A stretch of DNA of 64,000 bases from NCBI RefSeq assembly GCF_016595435.1, contig NZ_JAENIJ010000004.1, positions 173,528-237,527 on the forward strand, written 5' to 3'. The DNA comes from Luteolibacter pohnpeiensis (GTDB lineage: Bacteria; Verrucomicrobiota; Verrucomicrobiia; Verrucomicrobiales; Akkermansiaceae). The first letter of the stretch is position 1, and the number at the start of each line of letters is the position of its first letter. Positions 1 through 16,058 of the stretch are shown piece after piece. The position numbers were made by a program, and so were the translations under genes. The notes under the pieces are model-generated. The model saw nothing but the letters and a program-made list of their open reading frames with translations, did no database searches and was not told the DNA's origin.

Positions 1-3277
<3,277 letters not shown>

Positions 3278-3319
3278 GTTAAATCAGGAATTTTGGGTCA
3301 GGTATAGGTTCGCGGGCTG

Positions 3320-7267
<3,948 letters not shown>

Positions 7268-7421
7268 GGCGTTTAGTGGTATTCTTCTAATGACAAGTTA
7301 AGCCCGAGCCGCATGCGGTCTCAGGCAGGATGGAATCAGGCGTATAAAGTAGGGTCGGAATCGGCGGGAAAGCCCAAGGGTTTCGTGGAATCTCCCGCCA
7401 ATTTCGGCAGGTCGCAAGGAA

Positions 7422-7453
7422 AATACCCCAGGACAGTTCACACTATCCTGGGG
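7422..7453 (-). terminator. Hairpin attenuator between rplL and rpoB
   Basis: Perfect 8-bp stem CCCCAGGA (7426-7433) / TCCTGGGG (7446-7453) with a 12-nt loop. On the minus strand it is followed by the T-rich stretch TATTTTCC. It lies just after the rplL stop and about 160 nt before rpoB. This is the place where many bacteria attenuate ribosomal-protein transcription relative to RNA polymerase subunits. Partial termination is inferred, not shown. Confidence 0.6.
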
Positions 7454-7469
7454 AGAAATCCAATGATTT

Positions 7470-7844
7470 TTACTTGAGCTCGATTTTAGCGCCAGCTTCT
7501 TCGAGTTTCTTTTTCGCAGCTTCAGCTGCATCCTTGGCAACGCCTTCGAGGATTTTCGCAGGTGCGCTTTCAACCAATTTCTTCGCATCAGCGAGTCCAA
7601 GGCCAGGAGCAACTTCGCGAACTGCCTTAATGACAGCGATCTTGTTGCCGCCAGCTTCGGCGATGACGACGTCGAATTCAGTCTTCTCTTCGACTGCTTC
7701 GGCAGGACCAGCAGCAGGACCGGCAGCAGCAACAGCGGCTGCAGCGGAAACGCCCCAGGTTTCTTCAAGTTTTTTGACGAGGTCGACAGCTTCCAGAACG
7801 GTGAGCTTGCCGAGTTCTTCTACGAGTGTATCGATATTAGCCAT
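7470..7844 (-). CDS. rplL: 50S ribosomal protein L7/L12
   Basis: Stalk protein bL12 of the 50S subunit, which recruits translation GTPases. 124 residues: N-terminal dimerisation helix (1-30), Ala/Gly/Pro-rich hinge (about 33-50) and the C-terminal globular domain with EKTEFDV and the [12 protein letters not shown] segment. An AGGAG ribosome-binding site sits about 9 nt upstream of the ATG at 7844. It lies 134 bp after rplJ, in the usual L10-L12 order. Length and sequence are typical. Confidence 0.98.
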   Translation of the reverse strand: MANIDTLVEELGKLTVLEAVDLVKKLEETWGVSAAAAVAAAGPAAGPAEAVEEKTEFDVVIAEAGGNKIAVIKAVREVAPGLGLADAKKLVESAPAKILEGVAKDAAEAAKKKLEEAGAKIELK

Positions 7845-7872
7845 TTTATGTTCTCCTGTTCGGTATCGTCGC

Positions 7873-7911
7873 TTCCAGAGCCCCTGGAAATTTCAGTGTG
7901 ACAGCTGTCAC
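7873..7911 (-). repeat. Inverted repeats in the rplJ-rplL spacer
   Basis: The 134-bp spacer between rplJ and rplL contains a perfect 14-bp palindrome, GTGACAGCTGTCAC (7898-7911). Next to it is a 6-bp stem TTCCAG / CTGGAA (7873-7889). Both would form RNA hairpins upstream of the rplL ribosome-binding site, or the palindrome could bind a dimeric DNA-binding protein. The function is unknown. Confidence 0.45.
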
Positions 7912-7978
7912 CCCGACGAGGAACCATTGTGGGTTCAGATGCCAGCGCGGAGACGCCGACACCATCATTTCAGATTCT

Positions 7979-8494
7979 TTATTCAGCTTCAGCTTCACCC
8001 TCTGAAGCTTCGTTAGCTTCCGGGTTATACTTGGCATTGAGGACGCGGGCGATGCGAGTTGCAGGCTCGTTGATGAGGCCAAGCAATTGCGAAAGGACCG
8101 CTTCGCGGGAAGGAATGTCGGCGATCGACTTGAGTTTATCAGCCGTAAGGATGGCTCCGTCCAGGATACCAACTTTGAATTCAGGCTTCTTGAACTCTTT
8201 CTCGAAGTTTTTCACCACCTTGGCGGCAGCAAACACTTCACTGTCTCCGGTGATGAAAGCGGTCTGACCGACCAATTCCTCGGCGATGTCAGGAAGACCC
8301 GCTTCAGCGAGTGCTTTTTTGACGTAGCTATTTTTAGCGACAACAGCTTTGGCACCAGCGGCATCGAGACGGCTGCGGAGTTCACCGAACTGAGGAACGG
8401 TGAGACCGGTGTAGTCGATGACAATCAGGAAAGGAGACGAATTGACGCGCTCCAGCAGGCTGTCGATGATGATTTTCTTATCAGGATTGCTCAT
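7979..8494 (-). CDS. rplJ: 50S ribosomal protein L10
   Basis: uL10, which anchors L7/L12 to 23S rRNA. 171 residues, normal length. The N-terminal half contains the RNA-binding region with the family block LRSRLDAAGAKAVVAKNSYV. The C-terminus is a helical L12-binding tail ending in an acidic, alanine/glutamate-rich segment. The gene starts 18 bp after the rplA stop, so no room exists for a long L10 leader before it. Any autogenous control probably acts in the unusually long spacer that follows. Confidence 0.97.
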   Translation of the reverse strand: MSNPDKKIIIDSLLERVNSSPFLIVIDYTGLTVPQFGELRSRLDAAGAKAVVAKNSYVKKALAEAGLPDIAEELVGQTAFITGDSEVFAAAKVVKNFEKEFKKPEFKVGILDGAILTADKLKSIADIPSREAVLSQLLGLINEPATRIARVLNAKYNPEANEASEGEAEAE

Positions 8495-8512
8495 GTTCTT
8501 TGGCGTGCTGGG

Positions 8513-9220
8513 TTAAGCGGATGCTTTGGTGTAAAGAGCGGCTTCCAATGGAAGACCTGGCAGCATGGTTGCTGCAAGAGTTACGCTCTGGATGTAGTTA
8601 CCTTTCGCGGAAGCCGGCTTGGCACGAACCACGCTATCAACGAAAGCGCGGGCGTTTTCTTCCAATTGAGCAGGCTCGAAGGAAGATTTGCCGATTGAGG
8701 CGGAAACGTTGCCGTTCTTGTCGAGCTTGTAGTCAACACGGCCAGCCTTCACTTCTTTCACTGCTTTGGCGGTGTCGTCCGTAACCGTTCCGGTCTTCGG
8801 GTTCGGCATCAAGCCGCGAGGTCCGAGAACCCGGGCGATTTTACGAACTTCAGCCATCGCGTCAGGAGTGGCGATTGCGGAGTCGAAGTCGGTGAATCCA
8901 TCCTGGATCTTTTTGATCAGATCTTCGTAACCGACGTGCTCTGCACCTGCAGCGATTGCAGCTTCTGCGGCAGCACCTTGGGCGAAGACAGCAACACGGA
9001 CGTTACGACCGGTGCCGTGAGGAAGAGAAACAGAACCGCGGACCATTTGGTCACTCTTCCGAGGATCCACGCCGAGGTGGAAGGAAAGCGTTACGGTTGG
9101 GGTGAATTTTGGCGCCGGGAATTGCTTCACGGTGCTGATTGCGTCGGCAAGTGAGTAGCTTTTGCCGGTTTCGACAAGAGCGGCTGCCTTTTTGTAGCGT
9201 TTGCTGCGGTATTTAGCCAT
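8513..9220 (-). CDS. rplA: 50S ribosomal protein L1
   Basis: uL1 of the L1 stalk, involved in E-site tRNA release. 235 residues, typical length. Family signatures include the central block encoded near 8800-8840 ([16 protein letters not shown]) and the basic N-terminus [12 protein letters not shown]. It follows rplK with a 92-bp spacer containing a 6-bp hairpin (GCCGAC/GTCGGC, 9279-9304). L1 represses the L11-L1 operon in other bacteria, but no clear L1-site mimic was identified here. Confidence 0.98.
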   Translation of the reverse strand: MAKYRSKRYKKAAALVETGKSYSLADAISTVKQFPAPKFTPTVTLSFHLGVDPRKSDQMVRGSVSLPHGTGRNVRVAVFAQGAAAEAAIAAGAEHVGYEDLIKKIQDGFTDFDSAIATPDAMAEVRKIARVLGPRGLMPNPKTGTVTDDTAKAVKEVKAGRVDYKLDKNGNVSASIGKSSFEPAQLEENARAFVDSVVRAKPASAKGNYIQSVTLAATMLPGLPLEAALYTKASA

Positions 9221-9312
9221 TTTGGTATCAGTTAGCAGTTCATTCGGAAATGCTTGAGTAGCCTTTCCTCCTGCGGGAGCCGACCAGCGTTAAAACCAGT
9301 CGGCGGAAAATC

Positions 9313-9741
9313 TTAGAAGCCTTCGACTTCAAGACCCATCTGACGTGCGGTGCCAGCGAGAATGCGAGCTGCAGCTTCAGGATCTTTGGTGTTCAAGTCA
9401 GGCATCTTGATGTTGACGACTTCCATCAACTTTTCTTTCGAAATCTTGCCAACCTTGATCTTGTTCGGCTCCTTGGAACCGGAAGCAAGACCTGCTGCCT
9501 TCTTGAGAAGGTTACCAGCTGGTGGACGCTTGGTGACGAAAGAGAAAGACTTGTCCTTGTAAACAGAAATCACCACCGGAAGCACGTCGCCTGCTTGACC
9601 TTGGGTCGCAGCGTTGAACTCCTTACAGAAGGCCATGATGTTCACGCCAGCCTGACCGAGTGCAGGACCAACGGGTGGTGATGGGTTAGCAGCTCCCGCA
9701 TTGATCTGGAGCTTGATGATTTTGACGACTTCCTTGGCCAT
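9313..9741 (-). CDS. rplK: 50S ribosomal protein L11
   Basis: uL11 of the GTPase-associated centre, required for RelA-type stringent responses in other bacteria. 142 residues, typical. The N-terminal domain has the proline-rich switch [20 protein letters not shown], and the C-terminal rRNA-binding domain ends [10 protein letters not shown]. It is preceded by nusG with a 54-bp gap that contains a 10-bp palindrome GTTACGTAAC (9753-9762) of unknown relevance. Confidence 0.98.
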   Translation of the reverse strand: MAKEVVKIIKLQINAGAANPSPPVGPALGQAGVNIMAFCKEFNAATQGQAGDVLPVVISVYKDKSFSFVTKRPPAGNLLKKAAGLASGSKEPNKIKVGKISKEKLMEVVNIKMPDLNTKDPEAAARILAGTARQMGLEVEGF

Positions 9742-9795
9742 GGTGGTGCGGTGTTACGTAACGTTTGAGAGAGGGAGATGTGAAAATGAGCGCGA

Positions 9796-10365
9796 TCAGG
9801 CGCGCTCGACCTGCCAGTATTCGAGTTCCACGGGTGTGCTGCGACCGAAGATCGTAACAGAAACACGGAGCTTGCCGCGTTCCGGGTCGATCTCCTCGAC
9901 AATACCGTTCTGGCTTTGGAAGGGACCATCGGCAACCTTGACGGTATCGCCGACTTCAAAACTGATGGCTGGACGAACGCTCTCCTCGCGCTCCTTGATT
10001 TGGGAAAGCATGGCTTCCACCTCACGTGGACGCATCGGCACTGGCTTGTCCTTGGTTCCAGCGAAACCAATCACGCCTTCCATTTCCTTGATGAAAAACC
10101 AGGTCTGCTCGACAAGCTGGTTATCCTCTGTGAGGAGGTTCATGTTGACGATGATGTAGCCAGGGAAGAACTTGCGCTTGGTCTCCGTTTTTTTACCGCG
10201 ACGGATTTCCGATACCATTTCGGTAGGAACCAGCACCTCGCGGATGTATTCAGTCATCCCCTCTGACTCGGCTTGGCGATTGATACGATCGCGCACGCGC
10301 TGCTCTTGTCCGGAGAGGACTTGAACAACGTACCACTGGTCTCGGGCTGGGGAAGCTTCTGGCAT
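9796..10365 (-). CDS. nusG: Transcription termination/antitermination protein NusG
   Basis: RNA polymerase-binding elongation factor that links transcription to Rho or to ribosomes. 189 residues: NGN domain at the N-terminus (WYVVQVLSGQE, with the FFPGYIIV segment near residue 85), then a C-terminal KOW domain (GDTVKVADGPF...GIVEEID). Length matches the family. It sits between secE and rplK in the conserved order, 38 bp after the secE stop. Confidence 0.97.
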   Translation of the reverse strand: MPEASPARDQWYVVQVLSGQEQRVRDRINRQAESEGMTEYIREVLVPTEMVSEIRRGKKTETKRKFFPGYIIVNMNLLTEDNQLVEQTWFFIKEMEGVIGFAGTKDKPVPMRPREVEAMLSQIKEREESVRPAISFEVGDTVKVADGPFQSQNGIVEEIDPERGKLRVSVTIFGRSTPVELEYWQVERA

Positions 10366-10403
10366 AACAGGCAGGCAGGGAAAAGGAGATAGCAGGAAAG
10401 GAA

Positions 10404-10631
10404 TCAGTGACCCAAGCCATTCAGGAAGTTCACGACTAGAACGAGAAGGAAGTCCCAGAATTGGACAAATCCAGCAAGGAGGATCACCGCGATGAGAACT
10501 ACGACGGTTGAATCGATCAACTCCTTGTATTTACGAAATCCTTTCACTTTTGGATCGGACTCCCAAGGCCATTTCGCCTTTCGGAGTTCGCCTTTTACCT
10601 CACCAAGGAAGTTTGTGAATTTCGCGAACAT
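10404..10631 (-). CDS. secE: Preprotein translocase subunit SecE
   Basis: Small essential subunit of the SecYEG channel. 75 residues with one C-terminal transmembrane helix (about residues 42-70), as in single-span SecE proteins. The preceding amphipathic part contains the conserved KGELRKAKWP segment. It lies 28 bp downstream of tRNA-Trp and upstream of nusG, the standard bacterial order. Identification rests on topology, motif and context. Confidence 0.93.
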   Translation of the reverse strand: MFAKFTNFLGEVKGELRKAKWPWESDPKVKGFRKYKELIDSTVVVLIAVILLAGFVQFWDFLLVLVVNFLNGLGH

Positions 10632-10659
10632 ATTGTATTGATAGGACTGATTCTGAAAG

Positions 10660-10735
10660 TGGCACGGCAGGAGGGACTCGAACCCCCAACACTCGGTTTT
10701 GGAGACCGATGCTCTACCAATTGAACTACTGCCGT
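10660..10735 (-). tRNA. tRNA-Trp (anticodon CCA)
   Basis: 76-nt cloverleaf read on the minus strand. Acceptor ACGGCAG/CTGCCGT, D arm GTTC..GAGC, anticodon stem TCGGT/ACCGA with loop CTCCAAA (anticodon CCA, Trp), T arm with loop TTCGAGT, and an encoded 3' CCA. It lies between tuf and secE, a position where tRNA-Trp is common in bacteria. Confidence 0.96.
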
Positions 10736-10828
10736 TTTGAGGCGACTCAGGGGCACCCCACTTTTTGAGAGGGATGCCCCGGGGTCCGGCACTCCGGCGA
10801 CTAGCACCGGATGCCTCATTGCTTAAAA

Positions 10829-12013
10829 TTACTTGATGATTTCACCAACCCGGCCAGCGCCGACGGTGCGGCCACCTTCACGGATAGCGAAGCGCATGGT
10901 AGGCTCCATGGCAACTGGTGTGATCAGCTCGACTTCGAGACCGATGTTATCACCAGGCATCACCATTTCCACACCTTCTGGAAGGCGGATGCTACCAGTC
11001 ACGTCGGTGGTGCGGAAGTAGAATTGTGGACGATAGTTCGAGAAGAACGGGGTGTGACGACCACCTTCTTCTTTCGAAAGAACGTAGATCTCGGACTTGA
11101 AGGTGGTGTGACCTTTCACCGTGCCTGGCTTAGCAATCACTTGGCCACGCTCAACTTGGTCTTTCTTGAGACCACGAATAAGAAGACCAACGTTGTCACC
11201 TGCACGACCTTCGTCGAGAAGCTTACGGAACATTTCAATGTCGGTAACGGTGGTCTTTTGAGTGTCGCGGATACCAACGATCTCAACTTCTTCCATCTTC
11301 TTGATGATACCACGCTCGACACGGCCGGTGCAAACGGTTCCACGACCTTCGATCGAGAACACGTCTTCGATTGGCATAAGGAAAGTTTTGTCGATTGGAC
11401 GCTCAGGCTCAGGAATGTAGGAATCAACCGCATCCATCAGCTTGATGATATTCTCCATTTGAGCAGCATCACCATCCAAGGCTGCCTTAGCAGAACCTTT
11501 GACAATCGGAATATCGTCACCTGGGAACTCATAGGAAGACAGCAAGTCACGAACTTCCATCTCAACCAGCTCGAGAAGCTCTTCATCATCCACAAGGTCA
11601 ACCTTGTTCATGAAAACAACCAACGCAGGAACACCCACTTGGCGAGCAAGCAAGATGTGCTCACGAGTTTGCGGCATTGGACCGTCAGCAGCGGAAACCA
11701 CGAGAATCGCACCATCCATCTGAGCAGCACCCGTGATCATGTTCTTCACGTAGTCGGCGTGACCAGGGCAATCCACGTGAGCGTAGTGACGCTTTTCGGT
11801 TTCATACTCAACGTGGGCAGTGTTGATGGTAATACCGCGCTCACGCTCTTCCGGCGCAGCATCGATGTCCGCGTAGCTCTTCTTTTGAGCAAATCCCTTT
11901 TCGGAAAGGGTATTGGTGATCGCTGCAGTGAGCGTAGTTTTGCCGTGGTCAACGTGACCGATGGTGCCAATGTTAACGTGCGGCTTATTGCGCTGGAATG
12001 CTTCTTTTGCCAT
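10829..12013 (-). CDS. tuf: Translation elongation factor Tu
   Basis: GTPase that delivers aminoacyl-tRNA to the ribosome. 394 residues, normal length. The G1 loop GHVDHGKT is at residues 19-26; DCPGHADY (G3) and NKVD (G4) are visible; the C-terminal beta-barrels end [10 protein letters not shown]. It is placed between tRNA-Thr and tRNA-Trp, probably on one transcript from a promoter upstream of tRNA-Thr. The long open frame on the opposite strand (10811-12034) is a shadow of strong codon bias. Confidence 0.99.
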   Translation of the reverse strand: MAKEAFQRNKPHVNIGTIGHVDHGKTTLTAAITNTLSEKGFAQKKSYADIDAAPEERERGITINTAHVEYETEKRHYAHVDCPGHADYVKNMITGAAQMDGAILVVSAADGPMPQTREHILLARQVGVPALVVFMNKVDLVDDEELLELVEMEVRDLLSSYEFPGDDIPIVKGSAKAALDGDAAQMENIIKLMDAVDSYIPEPERPIDKTFLMPIEDVFSIEGRGTVCTGRVERGIIKKMEEVEIVGIRDTQKTTVTDIEMFRKLLDEGRAGDNVGLLIRGLKKDQVERGQVIAKPGTVKGHTTFKSEIYVLSKEEGGRHTPFFSNYRPQFYFRTTDVTGSIRLPEGVEMVMPGDNIGLEVELITPVAMEPTMRFAIREGGRTVGAGRVGEIIK

Positions 12014-12065
12014 GGTGGTTGTTCTTTCGCGTGAGCTTCTTTTCTGAGAGTGATTGACGTGACAC

Positions 12066-12140
<75 letters not shown>

Positions 12141-12251
12141 AATCTGTCTTTGTCTTGCACTTCCCACCTTCCGACAAAAGAACCGCGACCTGCCTCGAAT
12201 TCCGGGACTGGGCGCGGCACCCCTGACTTGTTGTGGGGAAGAGCGGGCGGG

Positions 12252-12279
12252 ACAGTAACAAAGCCGACCTCTCTGTCAA
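12252..12279 (-). promoter_or_regulatory. Putative sigma70-type promoter for tRNA-Thr/tuf
   Basis: On the minus strand a perfect TTGACA (12274-12279) is followed after 16 nt by TACTGT (12252-12257). An A/T-rich tract lies immediately upstream of the -35, resembling an UP element. The DNA just downstream is very GC-rich (CCCGCCCGC), like the discriminators of stringently controlled stable-RNA promoters. The tRNA 5' end is about 110 nt further on. The -10 match is weak, so confidence is moderate. Confidence 0.45.
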
Positions 12280-12345
12280 AAAAAATATGACTCAAATCTA
12301 AGTTTGTCGAAATTGCCTGATTTTCAGCGCAATACGGAACCGATT

Positions 12346-13158
12346 TCATTCAGCCACATCTTCATTACTCAATAATAATGAGAGTCTTCTGATTTCCAGG
12401 CAGTTTCCGGTCTCGACATCGATATCCGCAATAACCCCACACAACCGCACAGCTCCTTTCGCCACCGGGAAGCGTGTAGGCATCGCCGTCTTGAATCTCC
12501 AGACCACGGATTCGATGCTTCTACCCAATATCGACTCGTCCGGTCCACACATGCCAGCATCTGTCAAATAGCCTGTCCCTCCGGGGAAAATCCGCTCATC
12601 ACCAGTTTGCACATGCGTATGAGTTCCAACAACTAACGATACTTTCCCATCCACCATGCGGCCCATCGCGATCTTTTCGCTGGTGGTTTCCGCATGGATC
12701 TCAAGCACGATCACCCGCACTCCATCTGCGCGCAATCGCTCGATTTCCTCTTCTGCTGCAAGAAATGGATTTTCCAGAGGCGGCTGCATGAATGAGCGGC
12801 CTTGCACTTGAATGACAGCGACCCGGCCCTTGGAGGTTTCCAAGATCACACTGCCATTTCCCGGCGTTCCTTCCGGATAATTGATGGGACGGAGCAATCG
12901 CGGTTCGGTCGGAAAATAGGAAACAATCTCCTGCTGATCCCAAACATGATCGCCGGTTGTGACCACCGCTGCTCCCGCGCGCAGCAGATCAATCGAAATT
13001 TTTGGCGTAATCCCCCGCCCTCCTGCGGAGTTTTCACCATTTACGATGACAAAATCGATCCCCTCCTCCTGTTTCAAGATGGGGATTTGCTGGATCACCG
13101 CTTTGCGTCCTGGCTCTCCCACCACATCTCCTAAAAATAAAACACGAATCGCTGACAT
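12346..13158 (-). CDS. ymdB: YmdB/TIGR00282-family metallophosphoesterase
   Basis: 270 residues resembling the YmdB family, dinuclear-metal phosphodiesterases acting on 2',3'-cyclic nucleotides in Bacillus. Metal-site motifs occur in order: FLGDVVGEPG near the N-terminus, NGENSAGG (about 40-47), TTGDHVWD (about 66-73), IHAETTSEK (about 153-161) and GTHTHVQTGDER (about 177-188). It stands alone on the minus strand, diverging from the amidase gene by 72 bp. The substrate in this organism is unknown. Confidence 0.88.
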   Translation of the reverse strand: MSAIRVLFLGDVVGEPGRKAVIQQIPILKQEEGIDFVIVNGENSAGGRGITPKISIDLLRAGAAVVTTGDHVWDQQEIVSYFPTEPRLLRPINYPEGTPGNGSVILETSKGRVAVIQVQGRSFMQPPLENPFLAAEEEIERLRADGVRVIVLEIHAETTSEKIAMGRMVDGKVSLVVGTHTHVQTGDERIFPGGTGYLTDAGMCGPDESILGRSIESVVWRFKTAMPTRFPVAKGAVRLCGVIADIDVETGNCLEIRRLSLLLSNEDVAE

Positions 13159-13230
13159 AGTTGAGTCGACCCTCTATTTGATCGGCCCGCATTGTCTACT
13201 GCCGGAACCCGTGCCACAATCCTTTTCAAA

Positions 13231-14541
13231 ATGCCACCCCGCTTCCGTCGCTATCTTCCCCTTTACCTCGCTGGTGTCATTGCCACGGTGATTCTGATTT
13301 GGATCATCTTTCGTCCCAGCACCAGCCCTCTTCCGCCAAAACCCCCGCAACTTCCTCCAATCCAGGAATTGCCACCTCCCGAGCTCTCGATTCTAGCCAA
13401 GCCACCAGATTGGTCTCAGCTCAACCAATTCCGCGACTGCATCTCTCGCAATGACTTCGAAACTCTCCTCAGTGAGGTTTTTACCACGAGCGACTCCTGG
13501 AAAAAATTCATCCAACTTGAGGAAAACTCCGTCGAAATTGCTGTGGATGATTTCCAACCTCACGGAAAAATCACCATCCCATTCGCCGATCCAGCCGCAG
13601 TGGAAAAACCTACGCGGTTCTGGAGAGCAGCCACTGACTTGGCTCCGTATCCCGACGGCAAACCGCTCGATGGCCTGAAGATCGCCATCGATCCCGGGCA
13701 CATTGGCGGCGATTGGGCAAAAATGGAGGAGAGGTGGTTCGTTCTCGGCACTGGCACTCCGGTGATGGAAGGCAACATGACCCTCACAGTCGCGAAATTG
13801 GCCAAGCCGTTACTCGAACAACTCGGCGCCAAAGTCACCTTGGTTCGCGATAAAACCGAACCGGTAACCTCGCTGCGACCCGAGGCGCTGATGGAGCTGG
13901 CCAGAAAATCCTCCCCCGATGCTGGCCCTGAAGAGATTCGCAAGATCGCGGAACGGCTCTTTTACCGGACCGCGGAGATTCGCGCCCGCGCAGATCTCGT
14001 CAACGACACCATCAAGCCGGATCTCGTTCTTTGCCTGCATTTCAATGCAGATGCCTGGGGCAATCCCAACCAACCCACACTGACCGACCACTCCCATTTT
14101 CATGTGCTCGTCAATGGCGCTTATAATTCCGACGAAGTGGCGCTCGCCGACCAGCGCTACGCCATGCTGCACAAAATTTTTCAAGGCATCCACCGCGAAG
14201 AAACGCTCGTAGGCACTACCGTCGCCAGCGTTTTCGCCGAACGCACCGGTTTACCCGCCTACCACTATTCGGCTGATTCTCCCAACGTCAGACAAGTTGG
14301 ACAAAATCCGTATCTTTGGGCGCGAAATCTCCTGGCGAACCGGCTTTACGATTGTCCGGTCATTTTCCTGGAGCCGTATGTCATGAATTCCATCCACGAC
14401 TATGCACGGATTCAGGCAGGCGATTACGAAGGAATGCGGGAAGTCGACGGCAAGCAGCAGGCATCGATTTTTCACGAATACGCCACGGCGCTGGTCGAAG
14501 GGCTATCGAAGCATTATGCAGCAACCCGCACGCCCCAATGA
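13231..14541 (+). CDS. N-acetylmuramoyl-L-alanine amidase (Amidase_3 type)
   Basis: Periplasmic zinc amidase that would cleave the peptide stem from MurNAc. I prefer the ATG at 13231 (436 residues) over an upstream TTG at 13192 because it directly precedes a basic stretch and one transmembrane anchor (about residues 8-27). A proline-rich linker follows. The zinc ligands of the fold are visible: His in IDPGHIGG, Glu in MEGNMTL, His in LCLHFNADA, and a late catalytic Glu in FLEPYVMNS. It is longer than minimal amidases, with extra residues between motifs. The stop overlaps the next gene by 4 bp. Confidence 0.87.
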   Translation: MPPRFRRYLPLYLAGVIATVILIWIIFRPSTSPLPPKPPQLPPIQELPPPELSILAKPPDWSQLNQFRDCISRNDFETLLSEVFTTSDSWKKFIQLEENSVEIAVDDFQPHGKITIPFADPAAVEKPTRFWRAATDLAPYPDGKPLDGLKIAIDPGHIGGDWAKMEERWFVLGTGTPVMEGNMTLTVAKLAKPLLEQLGAKVTLVRDKTEPVTSLRPEALMELARKSSPDAGPEEIRKIAERLFYRTAEIRARADLVNDTIKPDLVLCLHFNADAWGNPNQPTLTDHSHFHVLVNGAYNSDEVALADQRYAMLHKIFQGIHREETLVGTTVASVFAERTGLPAYHYSADSPNVRQVGQNPYLWARNLLANRLYDCPVIFLEPYVMNSIHDYARIQAGDYEGMREVDGKQQASIFHEYATALVEGLSKHYAATRTPQ

Positions 14542-15206
14542 AGCCAACCGTCACTCTCGCCTCCACTCAAACTCCAGACGGAGCAACGCTCACGCTCCAC
14601 GAACACGACGGTGAGTTTTTCCTCAAAGTCGCGGGACTGCAATTGATGAGCACCACCGCCTTTTCCTCTGAGCAGCAGATGGCAGAGCTTTCCTGCGTTG
14701 GGCTGCCGACAAAGCCACGCATCCTCATCGGCGGACTCGGCTTCGGCTTCACCCTGCGCCGGGTTCTCGAACTAACTGGTCCGAATGCTCACGTCGATGT
14801 CGCCGAGCTCCTTCCAGAAATTGTCGATTGGAACCGGGAATTTCTCAAATCCATCAATGGCACCTTGGTCGATGATTCCCGGGTAAAAATTGAGATTCGC
14901 GACGTTTACGAAATCATCGACCGCTGCGGCCCCGCGAAATATCATACGATCCTGCTGGATGTGGACAACGGGCCGGATCCCTTTGTCCAGCTCGGCAATG
15001 AACGGCTTTACAAAAAAAGCGGGCTGGAACGGATCAAAGGCGCGCTGCACCCGAAAGGGCGCGTTGTTTTTTGGTCGGCTCACCAGGACAAAAGCTTTGC
15101 CCGGCTGCTGGAAAAATACTTCACCAACGTGCAATGCATTGGCGCCAAGGCCTATCCCAAGGCGAAACGATTCACGCACACTTTGTTCGTGGCCGAACGC
15201 GCATAA
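14538..15206 (+). CDS. Spermidine-synthase-like class I methyltransferase
   Basis: 222 residues from the ATG that overlaps the amidase stop (ATGA), indicating translational coupling. A SAM-binding glycine motif IGGLGFGFTLR (about residues 58-68), an acidic residue ending the next strand (VDVAEL), and the later ILLDVDNGPDPF segment resemble spermidine synthase-like Rossmann proteins. There is no N-terminal tetramerisation domain typical of true spermidine synthase, so it may methylate or transfer to another substrate. Linkage to a cell-wall amidase is unexplained. Confidence 0.72.
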   Translation: MKPTVTLASTQTPDGATLTLHEHDGEFFLKVAGLQLMSTTAFSSEQQMAELSCVGLPTKPRILIGGLGFGFTLRRVLELTGPNAHVDVAELLPEIVDWNREFLKSINGTLVDDSRVKIEIRDVYEIIDRCGPAKYHTILLDVDNGPDPFVQLGNERLYKKSGLERIKGALHPKGRVVFWSAHQDKSFARLLEKYFTNVQCIGAKAYPKAKRFTHTLFVAERA

Positions 15207-15215
15207 GGCGTGGCC

Positions 15216-15254
15216 AAAAAAATGCCCTGCCGCGCGGATTTTGCGCAACAGGGC
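15216..15254 (-). terminator. Terminator of the lamin-tail PEP-CTERM gene
   Basis: On the minus strand GCCCTG (15249-15254) pairs with CAGGGC (15224-15229). An inner GCGC/GCGC pairing extends the stem, and the 3' side is followed by seven T residues. It lies 18 bp after the stop of the minus-strand gene and between two convergent genes. Confidence 0.7.
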
Positions 15255-15272
15255 GTCATTGAAAAATTCAAC

Positions 15273-15902
15273 TTAGGCGCGGCGCTTGCGCCCAAAGGCC
15301 AGGAAGCTGATCGCCAGGCCGCTCAGCAAGGAAACCGTCGGCTCAGGAACCACGGCAACTCCCGGGCTGCCGACATCGCCATTGGCAGAAGTCCAGCTGA
15401 TGCCATCGGTCTCGGAAGACAAATACCAGCTAGCGACATCATTGGTGCCGTAATTCGAAGGATCCGTGACACCGCTGACACCTTGGGTCCGGATCGAGCC
15501 TGCGAAATCTTCATCTCCGAAGGTCAGTTGATCGACCAAGGTGGTTCCATCATACAAATTGATTTCATCATTTCGCCCGAGGCTGTTGGTGTAGCCGCCA
15601 AGCACCAAAACCGATGAATCCAGGGACCACGCGGCAATAAAGTCCGCCGCGTCTGCTTCCGTGATGATCACCGATTGACCAGGTTGCACCACGCCAAATG
15701 CAGACAGATCAAAGCCGCCTGGTGTCTCGCTATCATCATCGTAACTCCAACCCGTCAAATCAATGGCGGTGTCACCCGTGTTGGTAAATTCAATATATTC
15801 ACCGTCGTCACCGCTGTACATCCATTCAGTGATGACCATGGCCGCCTGTGAAGCGGGAATAAAGGCAGCAAATGCTGCAAGAGACAATAGTTTGAGTTTC
15901 AT
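15273..15902 (-). CDS. Lamin-tail-domain PEP-CTERM surface protein
   Basis: 209 residues from the ATG at 15902; an upstream in-frame ATG at 15947 is less likely because the signal peptide (MKLKLLSLAAFAAFIPASQA) begins at 15902. A lamin-tail-like beta domain follows (VITEWMYSGDDGEYIEFTNTG..). The C-terminus has the sorting signal VPEP, a hydrophobic helix and GRKRRA. This indicates export, exosortase processing and delivery to the outer surface. The exosortase gene is not in this window. Ligand or role unknown. Confidence 0.85.
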   Translation of the reverse strand: MKLKLLSLAAFAAFIPASQAAMVITEWMYSGDDGEYIEFTNTGDTAIDLTGWSYDDDSETPGGFDLSAFGVVQPGQSVIITEADAADFIAAWSLDSSVLVLGGYTNSLGRNDEINLYDGTTLVDQLTFGDEDFAGSIRTQGVSGVTDPSNYGTNDVASWYLSSETDGISWTSANGDVGSPGVAVVPEPTVSLLSGLAISFLAFGRKRRA

Positions 15903-16000
15903 AGTTTCAGAGATATTTAAACCCGTGCAATCGGTCAAAAGTTTCACCCTGTGGCTTCCAAGTCATCCGCCAAATTGGTGACGTTAGTGTCACAAAGAGC

Positions 16001-16032
16001 AAAAAGCCGGACGCGAATCTCGCGACCGGCTT
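16001..16032 (-). terminator. Terminator of the choice-of-anchor A gene
   Basis: On the minus strand AAGCCGG (16026-16032) pairs with CCGGCTT (16004-16010). An inner CGCG/CGCG pair is also present, and a T run follows. It sits 26 bp downstream of the stop at 16059. Confidence 0.72.
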
Positions 16033-16058
16033 GGAAGTGCCATGAATTGACAACAGGA

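Noticed and set aside
10595..10819. 74-codon minus-strand frame across tRNA-Trp
   Set aside because: It runs through a well-formed tRNA and into secE; no protein similarity.
10811..12034. 407-codon plus-strand open frame covering all of tuf
   Set aside because: Antisense to EF-Tu with repetitive low-complexity sequence; typical shadow.
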